Of a stretch of 64,000 nucleotides of DNA, positions 53,352-61,535 are shown one piece after another. The stretch spans positions 868,001-932,000 of the forward strand of contig NZ_JAHWXQ010000001.1 in assembly GCF_019336435.1 (NCBI RefSeq). The letters run 5' to 3'. The stretch is from Pontibacter populi (lineage in GTDB: Bacteria > Bacteroidota > Bacteroidia > Cytophagales > Hymenobacteraceae). The notes under the pieces were generated by a model. The model was not told the origin of the DNA. It saw nothing but the letters and a program-made list of their open reading frames with translations, and searched no databases. The stretch's first letter is position 1. The number at the start of each line of letters is the position of its first letter. The position numbers were made by a program, and so were the translations under genes.

Positions 53352-54779
53352 TTATAGGCTTTCTTTTTTATACTTGCTCCGAAGATCATTTCTAAGGTCT
53401 AAAAGCTGCTTGCTTACACCTACTTTGTAGATATGCGGATTCTCGAAACGTTTATGCTCAGCGCTGAGCTTACTTAAACGTTCGGTGGCGTAGGCAGCAA
53501 CATCGGTAACCGAAGTAGGTGCATTTGTTGGCTCTCCGTTTTGCATTACCAACTGCAGCAACGCCTCCGAACTATAGCCTTCCAGCGACATGCTTTTATC
53601 CGGCTCGTAAGGGTGGTGCATGGCAACAGGTACCGCGTCGCTTTCCAGGGCAACGGCATCCGCAATAAAATTACCCTTATCGTCGGAGTAGCGGTATACC
53701 TGCTTTAAGCCTGGCAAGGTTGTTTTCTTGATGTTCTCAGATAATTTCAGACGTGGCTCATCATTGGCCATGCTCAGTTTGTATACGCCATCGAGAGCTG
53801 CGTCGGGCTTGCCGGTTGCCAGGTTGGTGCCTACTCCAAAGATATCGATCGGGGCGCCCTGCTCAAACAAGCTTTTAATAATGTGCTCGTCTAACTGGTT
53901 ACTGGCCACAATTTTTACATAGTTCAGACCAGCCTCATCCAGCATTTGTCGTGCCTGTTTAGCCAGGTAAGCCAGGTCGCCGCTGTCCAGGCGTATGCCC
54001 ATCAGTTTGTGGCCTTCCTGCTCCATCTCCTTGCCAACCGTAATAGCATTCGGCACACCAATTTTCAGGGTATCGTAGGTATCAACCAGCAACACGCAGC
54101 CTTCGGGGTTCACTTTGGCAAAACTTCTGAAAGCCTCCAGTTCGTCGTCATAGCTTTGTATGTAAGCATGCGCCATAGTTCCGACTGCCGGCAAACCATA
54201 AATACTGGCCGCCAATACGTTTGATGTGCTGGTAAAACCGCCGGTAAATGCTGCTCTGCTGGCAAACATACCGCCCAGGCCCTGTGCCCGTCGCAAGCCG
54301 AACTCGCTAAGAGCTGCTCCGCGTGCCACCAGTTTTATACGCGCCGCTTTGGTAGCTACCAATGACTGAAAATTAAGGTAGTTGAGCAGTACGGTTTCGG
54401 CTAGTTGCGCTTCTACTATATTACCCTGCACACGCACCAAAGGCTCCTGCGGAAAAACGATCTCGCCTTCGCGCATACTATGCAATGTGCCATTAAACCT
54501 GAACCCACGCAAAAACTCCAGGAACTCAGTTTTAAACCCATTTTTATGAAGCCAGTCAATGTCCCGGTCACTAAACTTAAACTCCTGTAGCAAAGGCAAC
54601 AGCTCTCCCAAGCCCGAAAAAACAGTAAAGCCACCATCATAAGGCTGTTTCCTGAAAAAGTAGTCAAAAACTACCTGTTCGTTTTGCCGGTTATAGTTAA
54701 AATGCGAGTGCGCCATCGAAAGCTGGTACATATCGGTGTACAGGCCAGAGGTGAGGTCGGTAGAGAAAATGTGCTGCAT
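53352..54779 (-). CDS. pncB: Nicotinate phosphoribosyltransferase
   Basis: It joins nicotinate with PRPP to give nicotinate mononucleotide. 475 residues. DLTSGLYTDMYQLSMAHSHF at 9-28, EFGLRRAQGLGGMFASRAA, GTMAHAYIQSYDDE with the His that is phosphorylated in the family, and GIRLDSGDLAYLAKQARQML are signatures. The long form matches the Bacteroidota/Firmicutes type. It is the first gene of pncB-pncA. The start is divergent from the MoxR gene across about 186 bp, with an exact AACTATAGTT at 54837. Confidence 0.95.
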   Translation of the reverse strand: MQHIFSTDLTSGLYTDMYQLSMAHSHFNYNRQNEQVVFDYFFRKQPYDGGFTVFSGLGELLPLLQEFKFSDRDIDWLHKNGFKTEFLEFLRGFRFNGTLHSMREGEIVFPQEPLVRVQGNIVEAQLAETVLLNYLNFQSLVATKAARIKLVARGAALSEFGLRRAQGLGGMFASRAAFTGGFTSTSNVLAASIYGLPAVGTMAHAYIQSYDDELEAFRSFAKVNPEGCVLLVDTYDTLKIGVPNAITVGKEMEQEGHKLMGIRLDSGDLAYLAKQARQMLDEAGLNYVKIVASNQLDEHIIKSLFEQGAPIDIFGVGTNLATGKPDAALDGVYKLSMANDEPRLKLSENIKKTTLPGLKQVYRYSDDKGNFIADAVALESDAVPVAMHHPYEPDKSMSLEGYSSEALLQLVMQNGEPTNAPTSVTDVAAYATERLSKLSAEHKRFENPHIYKVGVSKQLLDLRNDLRSKYKKESL

Positions 54780-54965
54780 GAACTGCCTTTGATTAAAATT
54801 TGTGCAAGTATAAGGTACACCTGCATACTATACCAGAACTATAGTTTTAATGTTATGTAACCGGTTATTTGCAACAGTGTTTCCGATTTAGCTGATCAAC
54901 AACAACACAATAGCTTAGCAGAAATGGCGTAATATAGCTATATTGGGGTCATTTTTTCAGATCCT

Positions 54966-55967
54966 ATGAGTTTTATGCCACTAGAAGAAATTGCATACGA
55001 AGACAGAGTAAAGGCGAACCAGCAGAAGATAAAGCAGGTTTTTAGTGAGGTTGGTAAAGTTGTGGTGGGGCAGTCCTACATGGTTAACCGCCTGCTGATC
55101 GGCTTATTTACCGGTGGCCATATTCTGCTCGAGGGTGTTCCCGGGCTGGCTAAAACACTAACTATAAACTCGCTTTCCAGAGCCCTCCGCCTCGATTTCC
55201 AACGTATTCAGTTTACCCCCGATCTGCTGCCATCCGACCTTATCGGAACAATGATCTATAACCAGAACGCTTCGGTGTTTGAGGTAAAAAAAGGCCCTAT
55301 TTTCGCTAACCTGATCCTTGCCGACGAAGTGAACCGCTCCCCGGCAAAAGTGCAGTCGGCGCTGCTGGAGGCGATGCAGGAAAAACAGGTAACTATAGGC
55401 GAAACAACGTATAAACTTGATCTTCCCTTCCTGGTATTGGCAACTCAGAACCCTGTAGAGCATGAAGGCACTTACCCTCTCCCTGAAGCCCAGGTAGACC
55501 GTTTCATGATGAAAGTGTACATTGACTATCCTAAAAAGTCTGATGAACTGGAGATCATGCGCCGCATGGCCAATATGTCTTTCAACGATACGATAAACAC
55601 CATTCTTTCCAAGGAGGACATCTTCCATATCCGCAACGAGATAAACCAGGTGCAGCTTTCCGAAACGCTGGAACGCTACATTATTGAGCTGGTATTTGCT
55701 ACGCGCCGCCCTGCCGAATACGACCTGAACGAATTTGCCCCTTACATACAGTTTGGTGTTTCCCCTCGTGCCAGTATTGCTTTAAACCGTGCTGCCCGTG
55801 CTGTCGCTTATTTTGATGAGCGGGATTATGTGTTGCCGGAGGATATTAAGGAAGTAGCTCACGACGTCATGAACCACCGGATCATCCTGAATTATGAAGC
55901 GGAAGCGGATGGGATTAAGACAAAGGATTTTATTGAAGCGATTTTGCGGAAGGTTCCGATTAGTTAA
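54966..55967 (+). CDS. MoxR-family AAA+ ATPase
   Basis: 333 residues. Walker A GVPGLAKT (57-64), Walker B LILADEVNR (Asp120, Glu121), sensor ATQNP, and the C-terminal lid with GVSPRASIALNRAARAVA. MoxR ATPases act as chaperone-like factors, usually in operons with DUF58 and von Willebrand-domain proteins. Here no such gene follows: the next 950 bp are repeats, so the expected partners are absent or elsewhere. Confidence 0.94.
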   Translation: MSFMPLEEIAYEDRVKANQQKIKQVFSEVGKVVVGQSYMVNRLLIGLFTGGHILLEGVPGLAKTLTINSLSRALRLDFQRIQFTPDLLPSDLIGTMIYNQNASVFEVKKGPIFANLILADEVNRSPAKVQSALLEAMQEKQVTIGETTYKLDLPFLVLATQNPVEHEGTYPLPEAQVDRFMMKVYIDYPKKSDELEIMRRMANMSFNDTINTILSKEDIFHIRNEINQVQLSETLERYIIELVFATRRPAEYDLNEFAPYIQFGVSPRASIALNRAARAVAYFDERDYVLPEDIKEVAHDVMNHRIILNYEAEADGIKTKDFIEAILRKVPIS

Positions 55968-55986
55968 TAGTGATGCAGGTTAAGAT

Positions 55987-56012
55987 CTAGCAGTGTGCTC
56001 AGGTCCTGCTAG
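55987..56012. repeat. CTAGCAG...CTGCTAG hairpin repeat, copy 3
   Basis: CTAGCAG (55987-55993) and CTGCTAG (56006-56012) with loop TGTGCTCAGGTC, matching copies at 35644 and 40073. Confidence 0.75.
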
Positions 56013-56134
56013 CGTCTAGGCTATAGTTCTATAGTTCCGCTTTTGTCATTTCGAATAAAGTGAGAAATCTATTTCAGCTTTTAGCTAACTATAGTTGCTA
56101 CTCGAACCAAGCCTTCCTTCCATAGCCTTCTTTA

Positions 56135-56299
56135 ATCCTGGGAGCTTTACTTACCTACAGTTTTATAGTTAGCTTTGGTGCCCTCACGGCCGGGAGGCCC
56201 CGTCTTCGGGCATCGCGCGGTGTACATTTGCTTTGCTCCTGCGTCGCAATGCTTTCAGCACCGCAAATCTACAAGGCGCTCAACCCAAAGACTGAGAAG
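56135..56299 (-). ncRNA. Candidate structured RNA core, copy D
   Basis: On the minus strand GTCTTTGGG (from 56292-56284) pairs with CCCGAAGAC (from 56210-56202) through one U.G pair, which would be a C.A clash if the other strand were transcribed. The arm GTAGATTTGC...GCAAATGTAC and the hairpin TGC-TGAAA-GCA are kept. The invariant GGGGCCTCCCGGCCGTGAGG is present. Confidence 0.5.
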
Positions 56300-56575
56300 T
56301 TTCGCATAGCTATAGCTTGTCTATAGTTTAAACTGGTAAGCTCCGAGATTTTTCGGGATGATAGTTTCAAAGGGACAGGTGAACCTGTCCTGATCGTGGC
56401 GTGCAACTATAACACTATAATGTAAACTATAGCAATTATAGAATTGTCCCCTTGAGGGGACTACAGGGGTGTTAAAACTGCAACTATAGAACTAGAACGG
56501 AAAGTTTAGTAGTGAAAAGCTCCCCGCCTTAAATAAGGAGGGGTAGGGGTGGTTGGATTACGCTACCTATAAAAC

Positions 56576-56803
56576 TTTACCTCCAACTATGACAATAACC
56601 CCAATCCTGAAAATCCATGAATCCTGTAAATCCTGATTCAGACAATTCCTGTCCCTTCCGGGCCAGTTGAGTTACAAACTCAACACCATGAAAACCACAA
56701 GTTGCAAACTTGCGGTAGAAACATAAGAGAAATCCAGCTCTTCCATCAAATCTCTATTAAGCTGTAGTTCAAATAACACCCCTGTTACACTTCTGCTACC
56801 TAT
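56576..56803. other. Repeat-rich gap after copy D
   Basis: It holds AATCCTGTAAATCCTGATT (56619-56640, inverted relative to 40026), GTTGAGTT-aca-AACTCAAC (56666-56684) and CAAGTT...AACTTG (56698-56712). No gene is supported; a 71-codon frame on the minus strand is most likely chance. Confidence 0.5.
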
Positions 56804-56835
56804 AAAAAAGAAACCCACCGGGAACGGCGGGTTTC
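56804..56835 (-). terminator. Terminator of the TonB receptor/beta-helix lipoprotein operon
   Basis: On the minus strand GAAACCCGCCG pairs with CGGTGGGTTTC (one G.U pair) around TTCC and runs into TTTTTT. It lies about 85 nt after the lipoprotein stop. Confidence 0.85.
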
Positions 56836-56919
56836 GTGCGGACGGGAGACTAAGCCGCGCGCAGCCGGTTGCGATGCAGAATCTCACCTATGCAAAGCAA
56901 CCAGAACTTAGGAAGGAAA

Positions 56920-58251
56920 TTAGTAATCTGTGTTCTGCGGGTCGAAGTTAGCCCAGCCTGCTGTCCAGTCAGTAGCACCGAATGCACCAACGAATTGCAC
57001 CGACTCAAAACCAGTCAGGTTATTGAAAGACGCGCCACTCAGTAATTCAGAACCAGAACCCGGAAGTAAGGTCGGAGCACCAGACTGTTTAAAAGAACCT
57101 TCGATTTTCAGGTCTGCGTTAGCAGCCGCCTGCATATTACTATTACTAGCGAACCAGTTCTGTATATCAAATGTACTACCTGATGCTACCTTAAACGGTG
57201 TAGTGGCTGCGACTACATAGTTGTTCTTAAAGTTAAGCTCGCTTCTTGTAGCGCCTCCTTCTACAGCAGATCCGTCCAGGAAAATACCGGTAGGCCAGCC
57301 TGCAATCACAGAGTTGTAAACCGAAATTTTGGTATTCTTTTTAAAGTGGATGCCGCTGCCATAGTTTGAATCTGCGATTGTGCTGGCAGTTGCCAATGGT
57401 CCGAACAAACTCACGTTCGAGAATTTAGCCAGTGTGTTTGGTGTGGCCGTATCGCCGGCTTTGTTGTTATCCGACTCAAAACCATTTGACTTCGAAACGT
57501 CAGCCACATTCGGATCGCTGATACCCAAGGCGAACTGTATTGTTCCTGAGTAACCGTTGTCCGTGTCAAACATATCATCCACCGTTTTATAAGCGATCAG
57601 GTGTTTCGCATTTGTAGTACCGCCAAACCACTCAAAAGCATCATCACCACCAAACGAAACCTGCACATAGTCTATCTCCGTGCCGCTACCAACACCGCCA
57701 AAAGTGATGCCGTTGATCTCGTTATCCGGCTGGAAGGCAATACCTGCAAACTCTATGCGCACATACTTCAGCACACCTGAGTTATCAGCTGGTTTATCGC
57801 CACCATATTGCCTGTCTACGCCACCTTCTATAGCAGCTGAGCTGCCTAAGTTTACAGGCGCATTACCCAGTATGATCAGGCCACCCCAGTCGCCAGCTTT
57901 ACGCGAACCTTTTGGCTGGTTAGAGGTGAACACGATTGGCTTGTCTGCTGTACCACGGGCAATGATCTGTGCACCACGCTCCACTATAAGCGAGCCTTTT
58001 GTTGTTTTATCGCCTTTAATAATGGTGCCCGGTTCTATCGTTAGTTTAGCAGGAGCCTGCACGTAAACAAAGCCTTTCAAAAGGTATTTCTTATCTGATT
58101 TCAGCGTCATATCAGACGTGATACTTCCGCTCAGTTCTACTACTTCTTTGTTCTGCTCAATAGGCGTAACATTGTCATCGCCATCCTCTTTACAAGATAC
58201 CGTGGCTACACCTAATAATGCGAGCAGTAATAATGTGCTTACTTTTTTCAT
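56920..58251 (-). CDS. Beta-helix lipoprotein encoded with the phosphate-type TonB receptor
   Basis: 443 residues. The lipobox ends LLGVATVSC (Cys20). After SGSITSDMTLKSDKKYLLKG comes a right-handed parallel beta-helix pattern: LTIEPGTIIKGDKTTKGSL, LIVERGAQIIARGTADKPIV, GDWGGLIILGNAPVNLG, GVLKYVRIEFAG, TEIDYVQVSFGGDDAFEWFG. No catalytic motif is obvious, and there is no SusD-like sequence. It starts 45 bp after the TonB receptor, shares its terminator and presumably lies at the outer membrane as the receptor's partner. The link with phosphate comes from the neighbourhood and the Pho-box-like array, not from this sequence. Confidence 0.87.
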   Translation of the reverse strand: MKKVSTLLLLALLGVATVSCKEDGDDNVTPIEQNKEVVELSGSITSDMTLKSDKKYLLKGFVYVQAPAKLTIEPGTIIKGDKTTKGSLIVERGAQIIARGTADKPIVFTSNQPKGSRKAGDWGGLIILGNAPVNLGSSAAIEGGVDRQYGGDKPADNSGVLKYVRIEFAGIAFQPDNEINGITFGGVGSGTEIDYVQVSFGGDDAFEWFGGTTNAKHLIAYKTVDDMFDTDNGYSGTIQFALGISDPNVADVSKSNGFESDNNKAGDTATPNTLAKFSNVSLFGPLATASTIADSNYGSGIHFKKNTKISVYNSVIAGWPTGIFLDGSAVEGGATRSELNFKNNYVVAATTPFKVASGSTFDIQNWFASNSNMQAAANADLKIEGSFKQSGAPTLLPGSGSELLSGASFNNLTGFESVQFVGAFGATDWTAGWANFDPQNTDY

Positions 58252-58296
58252 GGTTAATAAAATTTAGGTTAAAGGTTTTGGGTTGGTTAAGTATGT

Positions 58297-61095
58297 TTAG
58301 AATTTATAGTTGATGCCCAGCGTGGTATAGCTGCCGCGTTTATAGTTGGCAAAATCGTCGTCCTGGGAGGTGATCTTCGTATCGCGGTTAGAGTCCTGCA
58401 TCAGTTTAACTTTCTGGTTCAGCAGGTCCTGAATACCGGCTTTCAGTTCCAGGTGCTTACCTATGCCCTTTGTTACAGACAGGTCGAGTACGTTGCGTGG
58501 CATTTCGTAAACCGTTGGTGCCTGGTCGTCGCCTACCGTAAAAATGCGCTTGCCAATTACGTTGTAAAGCATGTTTACCTGCAGGGCGCGCTCTTCGTCG
58601 TTAAAGTACAAGCCGGCATTTACTATAAAAGGCGACTGTCCGTACATGGCCCTGTTTCGTTCCTGGCCTTCCGATTCTGCGCCCAGGTCAACTTTACTTT
58701 CTATCAGCGAAGCGTTCAGCACCAGGCTCATATTCTGTATCAGGCTGCGGTTCGAGAGGTTCAGGAATGATTTCCGGACTTCGGTTTCGATACCGTAGCT
58801 CTGCGCGTTGCTGGCATTTTTGGGCTGGTAAATTGGGTTGCCCGATGCGGGTATACTATAGATCTCGATCGGATTCTTGAAGTACTTGTAGAACACCCCT
58901 ACTGAGAGTATTTCTGTAGGATTCGGGTAAAACTCAAAGCGCAGATCGGTGTTGTGTATCGTTGCAGTCTTCAGGTTTTCGTTCCCTCTTATCTCGGCAT
59001 TCAATTGGAAATCGTAGTAAGTAAACGGTGCCAGTTCTCTGAACTCCAGGCGATTTACGCTCATACTATAGCCTCCGCGCAACAGCGATCTGTCTGTAAA
59101 ATTATAGGTAGCGTTAAGCGACGGCAGTATGTTGGTTATCGGGTTACTGATTTCTGTTTTTCCACCTCCATACTTCGATGTGCTCAGTTGCTGCTCGTTA
59201 AATTCCACCCGTAGGCCACCTGAAAGATTAAGCTGATCATTTACAGTAAAGGTACCGCCTATATACCCAGCTACTAACAAACTTGACGCATCGTATTTAT
59301 CGGTTGGGTTGGTGCCTTCTGCCAGGCTAAAGCCGCTGGTGCTAATATTTTCAGAGGTAAACAGCTGGCCTAATGGCGATGTGAGCAGGTTTTTGTTAAA
59401 CTGGCCTGGGTCAGAGATAATGTAAGACATCCAGCGCGCATCAAAATTCCGGTTCTTGTTCTCGGCATAAAAGCCGGCTCTCAATTTGGGCTGATTTTCT
59501 GAAACCGAATCTTTACCTGCAAACCTGCGCTCTACTTGCCCGGCAGCCAGCACGGTGTTTTCCTGCATTCCAGAATCAAATCGTCCGGCATCAAACGTGG
59601 TAGCGGAGTTCTGCGGAATTACCCATCTGAAAGGCTCGTTGCTACCGATGTTACGCTGCGACCTGATGCGCTTGTAGTTTGGCTCGTTTCGGTTGCTATA
59701 GTTGTAGCCGGCTGTCCAGGTATAGGTAGTGCGGTCATCGGCGGCATCGTGTGTGCCCTGCAGCTGCCCAGAGTAAACCGTTCTGCTTTCGTAGTGTTGC
59801 GAGAAGTTCTGCACATCCACACTCTTGCCCTGCACTTCCTGGCCGGTACGCGCAATTACCTGCGACTGCCCCATCTGGTTAAACAGGTTTCTGAACTCGA
59901 TCTTATTACTGTTGTTCAGCCTGAATGCCCAGTTACTGATCAAACCAACCCGGGCGTTCTGGCTCGATTCGGTGTCGTTGTAACTATATTCTATCAGGTT
60001 GGTCTTCTGCTCGGCTTCGTTATAAGTATAGCGGTAGCGGTTTACGTGTTGCAGCTGGGTGGTATTGCTGTAACTTAAAGCTGTGAGGCTGCTGGCTTCG
60101 GTATTTCCTATAAAAAAGCGGCGGGTAAGGCCAAGAGAAAGCCGTAGATCCGGTGCGGCAGTTTTAGAGTTAAAAGCCCAGCCATTCCTGAGTTGCCTGG
60201 CTGCTGATATTAAGCTCTCGCTACCTACATTATTCAAGTGCGATGGGAAAGAACCGGGCAATGCTCTGGTATTATTATCAAACCCCAGGAAATCGGTCTT
60301 ACTGCCATGCTGTGTGTTTATAGTTCTAAAAGTTGTGCCGCTGCGGTAGCCGCCGGTTATCCCAAAGCTGGTGGTGTTTTCGGTAGCAAAGTTCTTCGTG
60401 TATACTTTTATCACGCCCCCACCAAACTCACCCGGCAATTCCGGCGATCCCGATTTAAAAACCAGGATCCTGTCTAACACGCTGGTCGGAAGTATGTCGA
60501 AAGAGAAAGCCCTGGAATCCGGTTCTGTACTTGGGGCAAGGGCATCGTTCAGCATGACCGTGTTGTAGCGCTCGCTCAGGCCGCGTATCATAATGTATTT
60601 ATCGTTCATCACGGTAACGCCCGGTATGCGCTTTACTACTGCCGCGGCATCTCTGTCCAGCGATTTGGCGATCTGCTCTCCTGACACGCCGCTCACTACT
60701 ACCTCGCTTTGCCTCAGATCCTGAATCAGGGAAAGTTCGGTGTTGGTCTGGCGGGTGGCCACCACTTCCACCACGTTTAACTCGGTGCTGTTATCTTCGA
60801 GCTGTATATTAAGTGTAGTTGGCTGGCCTGACTTTATAGTTACTCCCGGGTTTTCGGATGGCTTATAAGAAAGGAAGGTGGCAGATATGGTGTGTATACC
60901 GGGCTCCAGTGCTAAACTATAGTTGCCTTCGTAATCGGTACTGCTGCCTTTGGCGGTGCCTTTTATAAACACGACGGCACCGATTACAGCTTCGCCGGTG
61001 GCTTTGTCGGTTACTTTGCCTTTTAGTGTGCCCTGTTGGGCTATGGCAAGATTTATAGTTAAAACTGTGGTGAGAATGGTAAGTAAAAACTTCAT
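58297..61095 (-). CDS. TonB-dependent receptor, probably phosphate-regulated
   Basis: 932 residues. A signal peptide ends near AIAQ (20), a carboxypeptidase-regulatory-like domain covers about 22-110 (LKGKVTDKATGEAVIGAVVF), the plug about 120-240 (VKRIPGVTVMNDKYIMIRGL, RYNTVMLNDALAPSTEPDSR, GGGVIKVYTKNF) and the rest is the barrel. It is of the CirA/FepA-like type, not SusC. The operon includes the beta-helix lipoprotein. Upstream on its own strand are four 11-bp-spaced heptamers and a TACTTTTG -7 element. It may import phosphate-bearing or organic phosphorus compounds; this is inference. Confidence 0.93.
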   Translation of the reverse strand: MKFLLTILTTVLTINLAIAQQGTLKGKVTDKATGEAVIGAVVFIKGTAKGSSTDYEGNYSLALEPGIHTISATFLSYKPSENPGVTIKSGQPTTLNIQLEDNSTELNVVEVVATRQTNTELSLIQDLRQSEVVVSGVSGEQIAKSLDRDAAAVVKRIPGVTVMNDKYIMIRGLSERYNTVMLNDALAPSTEPDSRAFSFDILPTSVLDRILVFKSGSPELPGEFGGGVIKVYTKNFATENTTSFGITGGYRSGTTFRTINTQHGSKTDFLGFDNNTRALPGSFPSHLNNVGSESLISAARQLRNGWAFNSKTAAPDLRLSLGLTRRFFIGNTEASSLTALSYSNTTQLQHVNRYRYTYNEAEQKTNLIEYSYNDTESSQNARVGLISNWAFRLNNSNKIEFRNLFNQMGQSQVIARTGQEVQGKSVDVQNFSQHYESRTVYSGQLQGTHDAADDRTTYTWTAGYNYSNRNEPNYKRIRSQRNIGSNEPFRWVIPQNSATTFDAGRFDSGMQENTVLAAGQVERRFAGKDSVSENQPKLRAGFYAENKNRNFDARWMSYIISDPGQFNKNLLTSPLGQLFTSENISTSGFSLAEGTNPTDKYDASSLLVAGYIGGTFTVNDQLNLSGGLRVEFNEQQLSTSKYGGGKTEISNPITNILPSLNATYNFTDRSLLRGGYSMSVNRLEFRELAPFTYYDFQLNAEIRGNENLKTATIHNTDLRFEFYPNPTEILSVGVFYKYFKNPIEIYSIPASGNPIYQPKNASNAQSYGIETEVRKSFLNLSNRSLIQNMSLVLNASLIESKVDLGAESEGQERNRAMYGQSPFIVNAGLYFNDEERALQVNMLYNVIGKRIFTVGDDQAPTVYEMPRNVLDLSVTKGIGKHLELKAGIQDLLNQKVKLMQDSNRDTKITSQDDDFANYKRGSYTTLGINYKF

Positions 61096-61123
61096 AGCGA
61101 TGTACTGTTGTTTAGTCTCGCTG

Positions 61124-61131
61124 CAAAAGTA
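61124..61131 (-). promoter_or_regulatory. -7 promoter element of the TonB receptor operon (TACTTTTG)
   Basis: On the minus strand TACTTTTG fits TAnnTTTG exactly, about 28 nt before the ATG at 61095. No -33 TTG was seen at the normal distance, as is common for activator-dependent promoters. The Pho-box-like array begins about 60 bp further upstream. Confidence 0.5.
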
Positions 61132-61192
61132 TGATGGTAGTTTTACCTGAAGTTTAAGGGGAAATTATGTTAGCGTTAACCTTTGTTTGCAG

Positions 61193-61232
61193 ATGTTAAG
61201 CACGGGTTAATTCCATGTTAACTATACATTAA
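61193..61232 (-). promoter_or_regulatory. Pho-box-like array of four heptamers (TonB receptor operon)
   Basis: On the plus strand ATGTTAA (61193), GGGTTAA (61204), ATGTTAA (61215) and ACATTAA (61226) start exactly 11 bp apart; on the minus strand these read TTAATGT, TTAACAT, TTAACCC, TTAACAT. Seven-base direct repeats with 4-bp spacers are the geometry of PhoB-type binding sites. Confidence 0.65.
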
Positions 61233-61334
61233 ATCAACTGCTGAAAAAAATTAAAAGCACCAGTGAGAGATCATCCAAAACAGGCTAAATCACTGATAAC
61301 CATTCCCTGGCTGTTTTAAAGCAACAGCAAAATA

Positions 61335-61363
61335 TTAACATGAACTTAACATTGGCTTAACTT
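61335..61363 (+). promoter_or_regulatory. Pho-box-like array of three heptamers (porin gene)
   Basis: TTAACAT (61335), TTAACAT (61346) and TTAACTT (61357) are spaced by exactly 11 bp. A near -7 element TTATTTTG (61383-61390) lies 20 bp downstream, as expected when the activator replaces the -33 box. Confidence 0.7.
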
Positions 61364-61535
61364 TCGAGTAATATACAGGCAGTTATTTTGCATCGTGATT
61401 TAGTAACCGGATTATAGCAGTCTGACTAACTGCCGTAGCTGATTATCTAAAATTCGGACATAGCTTTTGGGCTATGCTGTTATATTTTATAGTTTCACGA
61501 CCCCAGGATTAATTCTCACCTTAAACCAAAGTACC

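Larger units (their letters stand above)
55978..56575 (-). repeat. Composite intergenic repeat, copy D (inverted, one end missing)
   Basis: Read on the minus strand it has the order of copies A-C: GGGGTAGGGGTGG module (56541), AGTCCCCTCAAGGGGAC type hairpin (56450), GGACAGG...CCTGTCC (56373-56390), RNA-like core (56299-56135) and GTCATTTCGA...GAGAAATCT (56045-56070). The end module that should follow the GGACAGG hairpin is missing. A CTAGCAG hairpin repeat stands just outside at 55987-56012. Confidence 0.85.

Noticed and set aside
56672..56887. 71-codon minus-strand frame after repeat copy D
   Set aside because: It runs through short hairpin repeats and a terminator, with no start signal or recognisable sequence.
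61467..61535. Upstream TTG start for the porin
   Set aside because: It would put 23 non-signal residues before a good signal peptide that begins at the GTG at 61536.
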